Below are positions 1 through 8,116 of a stretch of DNA of 53,808 nucleotides, piece by piece. A model generated the notes under the pieces. The model was given only the letters and a program-made list of their open reading frames with translations. It was not told where the DNA came from and ran no database searches. The stretch is from an uncultured Bacteroidales bacterium (lineage in GTDB: Bacteria > Bacteroidota > Bacteroidia > Bacteroidales > P3): the NCBI GenBank assembly GCA_905235855.1, contig CAJONE010000006.1, positions 1 to 53,808 on the forward strand, in the 5' to 3' direction. The position numbers and the translations under genes are program-made. How positions within the stretch are numbered: position 1 is the stretch's first letter; the number at the start of each line of letters is the position of its first letter.

Positions 1-41
1 ATTTCAACGCAAAGGTAATCATTTTTCCCGGATTGTGCCGA

Positions 42-1784
42 TTAGTTTCGGCATTTTCTTTTTACCTTGTGTTGCACTTCTAACTTGAAATTAGGTATTC
101 TATCGTTATACACTCCCTCATTTTTCACTCCATTATACAATTCTCGCTGCAATATTCCATGCGAGTTGTACAATGAAATAGATACCTGACTCTTTGTGGC
201 TACGCTATGTCTTATGTTTAATAACCCTGAAGTGGGGTTTGGATAGCATTCGAATGATGTATTCTCATCAGTGACGTAAATATTCAGATTATTGCTCTCG
301 CATATAACGTGTTCCGAATGCAGGACTTTGCTTTCTTGTATATTGTCCGCCTTTTGCATAGATTTCCTTTGACGAATATCCTCGCATGTTGGGCAGGGAT
401 CACTTCTGACTGTGAAATTCGAACCTTGCTCGGCATGAAATCCTGGCACAAGCGTAACACTGCCGTGTGCCTCGTACGCCGCCGTGATGCCCGACGGAAT
501 GGTGCGCCACGAGGCTTGGTATTCCTCCGGAACACTTATCAAGTGTGTCGCATTTGACGGAACATGATAATACGGAGGAATGTTTGCATGTTGTCCCATA
601 TCGTAGAAAGATTGATAATGCGCATATAACGGAAATGTAAAGTCACAATAGTTAAAGTCCTCGCTTAAGGGATGAATATTAAAAACTCCACCATGATTAC
701 TGAAAACAACCGAATTGTCAGGAGCAAGATTGTCCAAAGTTAACTAATTGTTATTGTATAATCCGTTCCAACCCCAATTAAATGAAAACCGATTATCTGA
801 CAAGTATCCATCACAAACAAAAGAGTGACCTCCCATTGAAGAGCTGCCACGATATATAACTGGCCATCCATTATTCAAATTAGATTTAATATATGATAGC
901 CATTCATAATCAGAATAATTCGCTCTTGTTCTATATACTGCATCACTACTGTATCCAAAAATAGTCGGTAGAACATCGTCAATGTCTTCCGTATAAGCAG
1001 CTGACCCGCCGCATGAATTATTAAAACAATAGTTCATCCCTACCGACAATCCACAATAATGTAGCAAATATGATATCGCATTCCGTTCGGTTTCGTAATC
1101 ATTAGAGGAAGCGAATAATGCATCAACCACATTACACCAATCAAATTCCAAATTGTTTGAAAAAAATGTCGGAGTTTTCCAATGATTCATAACCTGTGCC
1201 ATTGCAACGGCAACACATCCAGCTGGACAATTTGAGCCAGTTGTGCATGCACCCTGAGGCATATAGTAATTGTATGCAATCAAATGGTTTCCATCATTTG
1301 ACTGCGTTTGACCCCATTTTGTCGTCAGTATGCTATTCACAATTGTGTCAACTGACGGTAAATTTCCTTTGATGGCCTCCGACCATTCAGAATTCACACC
1401 CATCATCATACTATCAGAACCAAAAGCATATTCAATTTGGTCGTAATAATTGTCGAGCATGCATTTTAATCCGTCAGGAATGTCGTCAAGATTATACAAG
1501 ATGGATGTTCCATAGTTTTCACAAACACCCAATATGGGTTTTGTTCTTCGATTTCCAGAAACGAAAACCGAAAGACCATTATCCATCATCACTTCGTACA
1601 TGACAGTGTCTCCAATAACATTGCGTCTTACTGCTACAAACTCGGTTTCTGATGCTAACGAGTCATTTCGAGCAGTTTTTATGAGGTTTTTTGATACTCT
1701 TATAGCATCTTCTGCATGAATCTGTTGGGCAATAGTTATAGATGACATTAGGAGTATGGTCGTTAATATCAATATTTTTCTCAT
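42..1784 (-). pseudogene. C10 (streptopain-like) cysteine protease with T9SS tail, interrupted by an in-frame TAG
   Basis: A signal peptide (residues 1-20) is followed by a Spi-like propeptide (about 21-120) and a C10 papain-fold catalytic domain. The likely catalytic residues are Cys190 in PAGCVAVAMAQVMN, His320 in GGHSFVCDGY and Trp339 in FNWGWNG. Translation stops at TAG (744-746), but the same frame continues as LTLDNLAPDNS and runs on to 42. The TAG sits where relatives usually have Tyr (YNGYY-type motif). The downstream part holds a VTLVPGFHAEQGS motif and the start of a type A sorting domain (CYPNPTSGLLNI). That domain ends early in a Lys/Arg-rich tail and lacks the usual final GxYxVxL...KxxxK strand. 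The start at 1784 overlaps the preceding lipoprotein stop by 4 bp (ATGA), which implies translational coupling. It is probably a pseudogene with at least one lesion. A truncated protease with an intact Cys/His pair could still be made, but it would lack its sorting tail. Confidence 0.8.
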
Positions 1785-2431
1785 GGCTTCGATGATATTT
1801 GAAGGTTAAGGACATCCAAGCCTATAGAACAATCCGGCACAGCAAAACAATTTGGGAACAAGTCAATGGTCGATTGTCGGACATCTAATGTGCCATACAT
1901 CAAAAGTCGTTTTTCAGGATTTGACATGGCCGTAGCTATGTCATTACCCTTCAAGAATGCATGCATAGTGTCAGGCAATGGTTCACCACACTGATGAAGA
2001 ATTTCATTTCCAGCCATTATAACACATGCGGAATCTGTAAGAAAATAATATGACGGATCGTTGGAAGAACTGTATTTGTCGTAATGCAAAAGTTTTGTTG
2101 CCAGAACTATCATCAATACGCTGTCACCTTCGATGGAATCATAGTATGGCTCGACGGGATAGCAGTCGCACCATCGGTAGCCCCAAACTTTTACAGGCAC
2201 ATTGTCATATCTATGAAATGACAGAGTGTCGCGATGAGTAAGGTAATAAGCCCTCAAATCCCTTATACTATTGTAGTTTTTATTGGAAATATCCCCTTGT
2301 CCAATCCATAGCCTACGCAATTCCTCCGAACATCCCCCCTCCATTGTTCTATTGTCTTTCATACATCCCGCGAGAAGAAAAAATAGGCTGCACAGCAGCA
2401 TTGTTTTTTTTCCATTGTTCTTTGTTTTCAT
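1781..2431 (-). CDS. Lipoprotein coupled to the C10 protease gene, possible partner or inhibitor
   Basis: A 216-residue protein with a positively charged start, a hydrophobic segment and a lipobox LLAGC, so it is predicted to be lipidated at about Cys22. The mature part is Cys-, Tyr- and Asp-rich with no family I recognise. It is homologous to the broken lipoprotein at 2718-3295: both have a GDISNK/GDVSKT motif, then LRAYYLTH/IRGYYLSH, then VWGYRW/AWGYQY. Its last residues (LDVLNLQISSKP) match the buried tail of that gene (DVVELKISQKP). The stop codon overlaps the ATG of the C10 protease. In Bacteroides fragilis C10 proteases are genetically coupled to small inhibitor proteins; whether this lipoprotein has that role is inference, since it shows no recognisable inhibitor fold. 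Confidence 0.75.
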   Translation of the reverse strand: MKTKNNGKKTMLLCSLFFLLAGCMKDNRTMEGGCSEELRRLWIGQGDISNKNYNSIRDLRAYYLTHRDTLSFHRYDNVPVKVWGYRWCDCYPVEPYYDSIEGDSVLMIVLATKLLHYDKYSSSNDPSYYFLTDSACVIMAGNEILHQCGEPLPDTMHAFLKGNDIATAMSNPEKRLLMYGTLDVRQSTIDLFPNCFAVPDCSIGLDVLNLQISSKP

Positions 2432-2508
2432 GACTACGCATCCTTTCTCTTTGATATGTTCTCCTTACGTTTTGTTTTATCCCCCAACATTTCTTTCAAA
2501 TTGCTGAG

Positions 2509-2948
2509 CAATGTCACTACCGCATCAGTGTAGGAGCAGCACTGACACATCATTTCGAACCCTTAACCTTCTATGATTTTTACTTGGGGGATGCACTTCG
2601 TCAGAAGCTTTGCGCCAGGGTTATTTCTGACAAGAACAATATCATCGCCCTTTAATCTGGCGCGTTTTTCGGCCTTGTCTATATCTGTAGGATCTGGAAA
2701 CAGAAAAAATATCCTCTTCATGGCTTTTGGGATATTTTCAATTCGACGACATCCAATGTCACTACCACATCAGTGTAGGAGCAGCACTGACATCATTTCG
2801 AACCCCTGACCTTCTATGATTTTTACTTGGGGGATGCACTTCGTCAGAAGCTTTGCGCCAGGGTTATTTCTGACAAGAACAATATCATCGCCCTTTAATC
2901 TGGCGCGCCGCATATTTTTCGGCCTTGTCTATATCTGTAGGATCTGGA
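2509..2948 (-). repeat. Tandem duplication of a lipoprotein 3' end
   Basis: Two near-identical blocks, 2509-2698 (190 bp) and 2754-2948 (195 bp), repeat with a period of about 245 bp. They differ by a 7-bp insertion (ccgcata, 2908-2914) in the right copy, a 2-bp indel near 2549/2792 and a few substitutions. Read on the minus strand, both encode the tail of the same lipoprotein (PDPTDIDKAEK ... AKLLTKCIPQVKIIEG). The spacer 2699-2753 preserves the end of a lipoprotein reading frame overlapping an ATG. Confidence 0.9.
2563..2721 (-). pseudogene. Chimeric remnant: protease-type start fused to a lipoprotein tail
   Basis: A 52-codon frame begins MKRIFFL, a typical signal-peptide start. Its ATG overlaps a TGA in exactly the arrangement seen at the real lipoprotein/C10 junction (1781-1784). 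After seven codons it passes directly into the duplicated lipoprotein tail (FPDPTDIDKAEKRARLKG...) and ends at TAA (2563-2565). The codons after that stop stay open in the same frame (GFEMMCQCCSYTDAVVTLL...) up to a TAG just before the lipoprotein at 2431. I read it as the scar of a deletion that removed a protease gene between two lipoprotein copies. It is unlikely to encode a functional protein. Confidence 0.6.
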
Positions 2949-3295
2949 GAAAAGATTATAAACCCGACACTGTCGTTTTCGGACGGATTAAAAACTTCTC
3001 TACCAATATCACGGTGCAATCGAAACACATGTTTATAATCGGAATATTGATATCCCCATGCCACAAGCGTGTCTTTGTCAAATGTATGCAGGCCTGCCGA
3101 ATCGAGGTGACTTAAATAATAGCCACGTATATCGGCCACACTATTTGTCTTTGTTTTTGATACATCTCCTTCATACAACCATTCCTCACGACATTTTTCA
3201 CAACTTAAACAGCCTGATTTTTTACATCCCACAAGTGTACAGAAACAGGCTATAACCAAAATAATTTTTACCAATTTTTGACCATTCTTTTCCAT
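2718..3295 (-). pseudogene. Second lipoprotein of the module, two frameshifts
   Basis: The open part (2885-3295) encodes 136 residues with lipobox LVGC (Cys at about 24) and is a clear paralogue of the 1781-2431 lipoprotein. A 7-bp insertion (2908-2914) shifts the frame, and translation ends in AARQIKGR. Comparison with the duplicated block restores the frame through DDIVLVRNNPGAKLL. Correcting the 2-bp deletion near 2792 then gives MMCQCCSYTDVVVTL followed by DVVELKISQKP and a TGA at 2718-2720. The corrected length is 190 residues, close to the 216 of the intact paralogue. It starts 6 nt after the tail-fibre-like gene, so the two were probably co-transcribed. Confidence 0.7.
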
Positions 3296-3301
3296 ACTGT
3301 C

Positions 3302-4321
3302 TCATTTTTTCAACACGTCTATCTGTTTCTGAAGCTCTATCACATGCAGGGTCAGCTCCTCCACCTTCTGCATCAACCGTGCGTTTATCTCACCGAGCGA
3401 CAGGCCTTCCGCCTACACCTCCTGTGCCGACGGTACTCCAGGCAGGTGTCCGTTCTCTTTGATATAACGCTCCGTCTCGCTCAAGCTCATCAGCTTGTAG
3501 TCCTCACCAAACACATAGTCGGGCCAGCCTGTCAAGGTGACCTTCACCTCTTTGGCCTGCAACAAGCCGTCACTGCAGAGTTTAAGGTTCACATGGCTTC
3601 TCATATTGGCGGTGGACAAAGTCTGAACAAATGCAGAATGGCTCGACGATGCAATGTTGGCAAAATAGAGATCGCCTGTGGCATCGCTCCATATCACGGC
3701 TCCACCGTTGTTGAAACCGTTAGTCTGTAGTGTCCAGCTGTCCCCTGTTCGAAGCGCATTGAAACCAAGATAGGCAGTCCCTCCCGAATAGGGCGACATG
3801 GCATAAGAACCTATATGCATCATGGCGTGCACGCCCCCGTTGCCAATCTTAAGTGTGCCGTCGGTCCGTACCGTCAACCCTTTTCCTATATAGCCGAATA
3901 TGTTCAAATTGCCTTCCTCGTACTGGCGTATGGTTACATCCAACGTCTGCTGCTTGATGGAGAATCCGTCCTCATCGCCCGTACCTGTCGTAGGGGTGGT
4001 CATCCGAAACTAGTTCTCGTGATTCAAGATGAGGTCGCGCCCGCCATGGAATATCGGACCGGGGATGTTTTCCGGAATGTATTCGGAATGCAGGTGAAGA
4101 TTCGACGTCGGATAATCCGTGCCAAGTCCAGTCTTATAGTCGCTGAACGTCATACGTGTGAAACCGTTGGTCTTGATTCGGAACGGAGCGTCGTTTGTGG
4201 TGCCGATGAAGTTGGAACTCGTCGCGCTGTTTCCGTTCATCGACCAATATGACTGCGCACTCGCCGAAACACTTACCACAATCAATGCGACAAGCAAAAA
4301 GAGTGAAATTTGTTTTTTCAT
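3302..4321 (-). pseudogene. Secreted tail-fibre-like protein with C-terminal coiled coil, two in-frame TAG codons
   Basis: One frame of 339 codons, with TAG at codon 104 (4010-4012) and codon 303 (3413-3415), ending in TGA at 3302-3304. It begins with a signal peptide (MKKQISLF...VSASAQS), followed by Gly/Asn-rich beta repeats (GYIGKGLTVRTDGTLKIG, TAYLGFNALRTGDSW). It ends in the motif ENGHLPGVPSAQEV, then AEGLSLGEINA and a coiled coil (VEELTLHVIELQKQIDVLKK). This architecture is common in Bacteroidota proteins annotated as tail-fibre-domain or hypothetical proteins. The first TAG replaces what is normally Tyr in NHENYF, the second what is normally Glu in AQEVEAEG. Everything around both codons is well preserved, so the lesions are recent, or the codons are read through at low level. 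Confidence 0.75.
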
Positions 4322-4416
4322 GTTTTGAATATTTGGTTAATATGAGAAAGATTGGTTCGAGTATGATGGTTTGTGTCCTCCACTGTTTCTTATATTGGGG
4401 TTACAAAACCTGCTTG

Positions 4417-4424
4417 CAAATATA
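4417..4424 (-). promoter_or_regulatory. Probable -7 element for the tail-fibre-like/lipoprotein operon
   Basis: The minus strand reads TATATTTGC, matching the Bacteroidota -7 consensus TAnnTTTG. No clear TTTG lies 19-21 bp upstream. It is about 95 nt upstream of the start codon at 4321. From 4425 to 4650 I see only AT-rich DNA. Confidence 0.4.
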
Positions 4425-4650
4425 ACAAAATTATTTGTTTTTGTTTCATTTACCCACACGAACTGTGTTCATGTATTTTACGGCTGTTGCATGGTTCCTA
4501 CACACACTCCTTATTAGTCGCAAAATGGTACAAAAACTTCTTCATCTGTAATTTTTGCATCATTATACCACCTATCACATATTGTTATACCAGCAAACAT
4601 AACTTGCTTTTTGGTTTGGAAATCATTAAAAAAGAATAATTGCCACAAAA

Positions 4651-4682
4651 TTTGCACAATTGATTATTTTGGTTTATCTTTG
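4651..4682 (+). promoter_or_regulatory. Consensus Bacteroidota promoter for the 44-residue ORF
   Basis: TTTG (4651-4654), 20 bp, then TATCTTTG (4675-4682): a full match to the sigma-ABfr-type consensus. Transcription would start near 4689, giving a leader of about 68 nt before the small ORF. Confidence 0.75.
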
Positions 4683-4756
4683 CATTCCTGTCAAGTAATT
4701 AACAGCCGTTGTTAAATACTCACAATCAACGAGAAGTAAACTAAAAACATATTGCT

Positions 4757-4891
4757 ATGGGTATCAATGCAAACAAAAAAGTGAAGAGAAGAAAAGTCAG
4801 AGTGTGCGGCAACAAGAACTCCTCGAACAACTGGGGCGTGAACGCACAGGGCTGGAATGCGGTGCACAAGGCCGTCATCGCCGCCAACTGA
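4757..4891 (+). CDS. Unrecognised 44-residue basic protein
   Basis: ATG to TGA, 44 residues. The N-terminal half is very basic (NKKVKRRKVRV) and leads into a short Cys/Asn stretch (CGNKNSSNNWGVN) and an Ala/His-rich end (AVHKAVIAAN). There is no signal peptide or membrane segment. It has a consensus promoter 75 bp upstream and hairpins just downstream (4908-4919 and 4932-4963), so it forms a complete single-gene transcription unit. The basic N-terminus suggests nucleic-acid or ribosome binding, but that is a guess. Codon use resembles that of the neighbours. I do not recognise the family. Confidence 0.55.
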   Translation: MGINANKKVKRRKVRVCGNKNSSNNWGVNAQGWNAVHKAVIAAN

Positions 4892-4931
4892 CCGACAATT
4901 CTCCTCACCCCGCAAGGGGCACCAACACACA

Positions 4932-4963
4932 AAACGGACAATCACGCCTGTGGCTGTCCGTTT
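4932..4963. terminator. Bidirectional terminator between the small ORF and rnc
   Basis: A perfect 9-bp inverted repeat, AAACGGACA (4932-4940) and TGTCCGTTT (4955-4963), with T-rich DNA on both exit sides. It lies over the end of rnc, whose stop codon (4942-4944) falls in the loop. A smaller hairpin CCCCGCAAGGGG lies at 4908-4919. Confidence 0.7.
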
Positions 4964-5724
4964 ACTTTTTGTCCGTTTCGCGTTTTATTCCGTGTCAGTT
5001 GATTGTAGGTTTTCTCGGCTGCAAGTTGTTCGGCCGATTTGATGCTCAATCCACAAGCTGATTCCATGGATTTACCGTCAATTTCCGCATGAACATAATA
5101 GACGGCGTGCCGGTCATGTCCCTGCCGCTCGGTACGGTCGAGAACAAAGCAGAGTCTACTGTGCCTTTTCTGGCAATAGTCGACAAGCATGCCCTTGTAG
5201 TTCCAGTTGGTTGATGCCAACTTCTCGATATCGACAAATCGTCCGATTATCCTTTCGACTACTATTTTACGCGTAAACACATAGCCCTTGTCGATATACA
5301 ACGCACCAATAAGTGCTTCCAAGGCATTTCCCTCAAGGGTACGGCTTTCGTTTATGCGAATGTTTGAATGATCATAGGCCAACATATCGAAAAGCCCCAT
5401 CTTGTGGGCGACCTTGTTGAGGTTGCGACGACTGACTATTTTCGAGCGCATTTCAGTGAGATACCCCTCCCCTTTGTCGGGATACTTCAGATATAGGACT
5501 TCGGCCACTATGGCACTTAACATAGCATCACCAAGATACTCCAAACGCTCGTTGTTGATCTTATGCCCATCAGAGGCCTCTTGCATCAACGACTTGTGGG
5601 TCAATGCTATTCGATAAACCTCACTGTGGCGTGGAACAAATCCCAATGCTTTTTCACAGAACGCATTGATTTCGGCATCTTGCCCGTCGGAGAAAAAAAA
5701 GGGGAAAAAACGCTTCAGCACCAT
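4942..5724 (-). CDS. rnc: Ribonuclease III
   Basis: A 260-residue double-strand-specific endoribonuclease that processes rRNA precursors and structured mRNAs in the cytoplasm. The catalytic signature NERLEYLGDAMLS is at 58-70 and the second acidic cluster, NALEALIGALY, at 133-143. A C-terminal double-stranded-RNA-binding domain follows (about 185-255, ending SIKSAEQLAAEKTYNQL). The length is normal for Bacteroidota. The start at 5724 overlaps the end of fabF by 10 bp, so acpP-fabF-rnc form one operon, a common arrangement. The 3' end runs into the terminator hairpin. Confidence 0.97.
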   Translation of the reverse strand: MVLKRFFPFFFSDGQDAEINAFCEKALGFVPRHSEVYRIALTHKSLMQEASDGHKINNERLEYLGDAMLSAIVAEVLYLKYPDKGEGYLTEMRSKIVSRRNLNKVAHKMGLFDMLAYDHSNIRINESRTLEGNALEALIGALYIDKGYVFTRKIVVERIIGRFVDIEKLASTNWNYKGMLVDYCQKRHSRLCFVLDRTERQGHDRHAVYYVHAEIDGKSMESACGLSIKSAEQLAAEKTYNQLTRNKTRNGQKVNGQPQA

Positions 5725-6962
5725 TTGCGGAAAGCGAGTGAAACATTGTGACCACCGAAACCGAAAGCATTGCTAAGAGCGAAAGAGACCTCGCGGTGAT
5801 GTGGGTGACCGAATGTGAAATCGAGCGGCTCTATAAGCGGGTCGTCGGTGAAGTGGTTGATTGTTGGCGGAATGACATCGTTCTTAATGGTGAGTACGGT
5901 TATAAGAGCCTCCAGACTTCCGGCGCCTCCCAACAGATGGCCTGTCATCGACTTTGTGGCATTGAGCGATATATTCTTGGCGTGGTCGCCGAAAAGTCTT
6001 GCCACGGCTTTGGGCTCGGCTATGTCGCCAAGTGGCGTTGAGGTGCCGTGAGTATTGATATGCACCACATCTTCCAGACGCATGCCCGACTCTTCGACAG
6101 CAAGACGCATGGCTGAGGCCGCACCGATACCGTCGGGATGAGGTGCGGTGATGTGGTGTGCATCTGCAGTGGCTCCGAATCCTGTCATCTCGGCATATAT
6201 TTTCGCTCCGCGAGCCTTGGCATGCTCCAACTCTTCAAGTATGAGCGCAGCCGCTCCCTCGCCAAGCACGAAACCATCTCGATCCTTGTCGAAAGGACGG
6301 GAAGCAGACTTGGGGTCGTCGTTTCGCGTCGAAAGCGCCTGCATCGACGAGAAAGCGCCAATGCCAGTTTCTGACACTGCAGCCTCGGAGCCACCCGTTA
6401 CGGCTACATCAACTTTGCCGAGACGTATGAGGTGAAACGCTTCTCCCAACGACACTGCCGAAGACGCGCAGGCCGCCGACGTGGAAAAATTCGGACCGCG
6501 AAGCCCGTATTTTATGGAAATTTGACCAGGACAAATGTCTGTAATGGTCTTGGGTATGAAAAAAGGGCTAAAACGCGGGATGCAGCCACCCTTATAGAAT
6601 TCGATGCTCTCTGACTGGAATGTACTAATACCTCCGAATCCTGAACCCCATAACACGGCAACACGATCCCTGTCGACATCACCGTCCAAAAAACCTGAAT
6701 CCTTCACCGCCTCGTCCACAGACACAAGGGCATATTGCGTGAAACGATCCAACCTGTTGGCCACCTTGCGGTCAAAATGGTCAAGCGGGTTATAGCCCTT
6801 CAATTCACAGGCTATTCGGCATTTGAAATTTTCGGTGTCAAAATATGTAATCACATCAGCGCCGCTTACGCCAGCCAACAATGCGTCCCACATTTCAGTA
6901 ACGTTATTGCCGATTGGTGTAAGCGACCCTATACCTGTGACTACAACACGTTTCAGTTCCAT
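5715..6962 (-). CDS. fabF: 3-oxoacyl-[acyl-carrier-protein] synthase II
   Basis: 415 residues. It condenses malonyl-ACP with acyl-ACP in fatty-acid elongation. The active-site Cys165 is in STSAACASSAV, and the two catalytic histidines are in INTHGTSTPLGD (about 305) and SMTGHLLGGAGSLEA (about 341), giving the Cys-His-His triad of KAS I/II enzymes. It lies between acpP and rnc, 23 bp after acpP. Confidence 0.98.
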   Translation of the reverse strand: MELKRVVVTGIGSLTPIGNNVTEMWDALLAGVSGADVITYFDTENFKCRIACELKGYNPLDHFDRKVANRLDRFTQYALVSVDEAVKDSGFLDGDVDRDRVAVLWGSGFGGISTFQSESIEFYKGGCIPRFSPFFIPKTITDICPGQISIKYGLRGPNFSTSAACASSAVSLGEAFHLIRLGKVDVAVTGGSEAAVSETGIGAFSSMQALSTRNDDPKSASRPFDKDRDGFVLGEGAAALILEELEHAKARGAKIYAEMTGFGATADAHHITAPHPDGIGAASAMRLAVEESGMRLEDVVHINTHGTSTPLGDIAEPKAVARLFGDHAKNISLNATKSMTGHLLGGAGSLEALITVLTIKNDVIPPTINHFTDDPLIEPLDFTFGHPHHREVSFALSNAFGFGGHNVSLAFRKWC

Positions 6963-6985
6963 TAAAACTGATTACGTAACTAAGT

Positions 6986-7228
6986 TTACTTGTTGGACTG
7001 AGCCTCTTCGATGAATTTTATGGCATCTCCAACGGTCTCGATATGCTCCGCAGCATCCTCCGGAATGTTAATGTTAAACTCTTTCTCGAGTTCCATGATA
7101 AGTTCAACCGTATCCAGAGAATCTGCGCCGAGGTCGTTAGCGAAATGTGCGGTTTCTACAACCTCTTTTTCATCTACTCCAAGTTTGTCAACAATGATAG
7201 ATTTGACTTTCGTTGCAATTTCTGACAT
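6986..7228 (-). CDS. acpP: Acyl carrier protein
   Basis: 80 residues beginning [12 protein letters not shown]; an upstream in-frame ATG at 7282 would add an unlikely 18-residue Phe/Lys-rich extension. The phosphopantetheine attachment serine is in [10 protein letters not shown], and the fold is acidic and helical. It carries acyl chains for FabF and the other fatty-acid enzymes. It is the first gene of acpP-fabF-rnc. The 259 bp between it and the divergent purN hold AT-rich promoter DNA, but no full consensus promoter that I can defend. Confidence 0.97.
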   Translation of the reverse strand: MSEIATKVKSIIVDKLGVDEKEVVETAHFANDLGADSLDTVELIMELEKEFNINIPEDAAEHIETVGDAIKFIEEAQSNK

Positions 7229-7487
7229 AATCTTCTTTTTTTGGATTAAACGAGTTGCAAAGAAACAAAAAAAATCAAACATACACGGCTTTTTAGGTGA
7301 ATGTTATCACCATCTAAAAGTTAATATGCTGTATAACAAACCCATTAATTGTTAATTTTTTTCACATTTCAGACAACTTTTTTGTTTCGTCATTTCTCTC
7401 CACCCCCACAAACGTCTCTTCGTATAAGTGCAAACTAAAAATTAAAAAAAAACGTTATTATAAGGTGTTATACAAAGATCCGCTACT

Positions 7488-8087
7488 ATGAAAAAAAAAA
7501 TAGCCATACTTGCTTCCGGCAACGGAACAAATGCGCAGCAGATATCAGAATATCTGGCAGCCAACAGCGCAATAGAGGTAGACTGCATAGTCTATAACCG
7601 GCGCGATGCCTATGTGGCCCAGCGTGCAGCAGCACTTGGCATCGAGTCGAAATACTTCAATCGTAAAGACTTTTTAGAAAGCAGCCGCGTGCTGGATTAT
7701 CTCAGAGGCCGCAACGTGGACTACTTGATACTTGCAGGGTTTCTGCTGCTTGTGCCACCAAATCTGCTCGAAGCCTACCCCGACAAAATCATCAACATCC
7801 ACCCCGCACTGCTGCCCAACTATGGCGGCAAAGGCATGTATGGTCATCATGTACACGAGGCGGTAATCGCCAACCACGAGCGGGAAAGTGGCATCACCAT
7901 TCATCTTGTCGACAACCGCTATGACCACGGAAGAATCCTGTTTCAAGCCAAATGCACCCTTACCCCACTGGACACAGTTGACACTCTGGCCGAAAAAATT
8001 CACATACTTGAAAAGACTTGGTTTCCACCTGTTGTGGAAGCATTTGTTCTCGGCCAGCCTATGCCCAAACCTGTAGCGTTCAAATAA
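7488..8087 (+). CDS. purN: Phosphoribosylglycinamide formyltransferase
   Basis: 199 residues. It transfers a formyl group from 10-formyl-tetrahydrofolate to GAR in purine synthesis. The nucleotide loop SGNGTN is at 10-15, the catalytic Asn103 and His105 are in INIHPALLP, and the conserved Asp loop VDNRYDHG is at 141-148. The ATG follows an A-rich stretch. It heads a plus-strand group with a glycosyltransferase 29 nt downstream. Confidence 0.96.
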   Translation: MKKKIAILASGNGTNAQQISEYLAANSAIEVDCIVYNRRDAYVAQRAAALGIESKYFNRKDFLESSRVLDYLRGRNVDYLILAGFLLLVPPNLLEAYPDKIINIHPALLPNYGGKGMYGHHVHEAVIANHERESGITIHLVDNRYDHGRILFQAKCTLTPLDTVDTLAEKIHILEKTWFPPVVEAFVLGQPMPKPVAFK

Positions 8088-8116
8088 GACATGTATCAAA
8101 CTTTTTATCCGAAAAG

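Noticed and set aside
744..4012. Global reassignment of TAG as a sense codon
   Set aside because: rpoB, nusG and the glycosyltransferase terminate at TAG at the expected protein ends, and the only tRNA-Tyr here has a GTA anticodon.
7229..7300. Promoter for acpP at the GCAAAGAAAC site
   Set aside because: The minus strand reads TTTCTTTG, lacking the TA of the -7 element, and no -33 TTTG is at the right distance.
8018..8116. Longer glycosyltransferase start at 8018
   Set aside because: The extension overlaps the end of purN and lacks family features; the ATG at 8117 gives the normal N-terminus MRIGVNTR.
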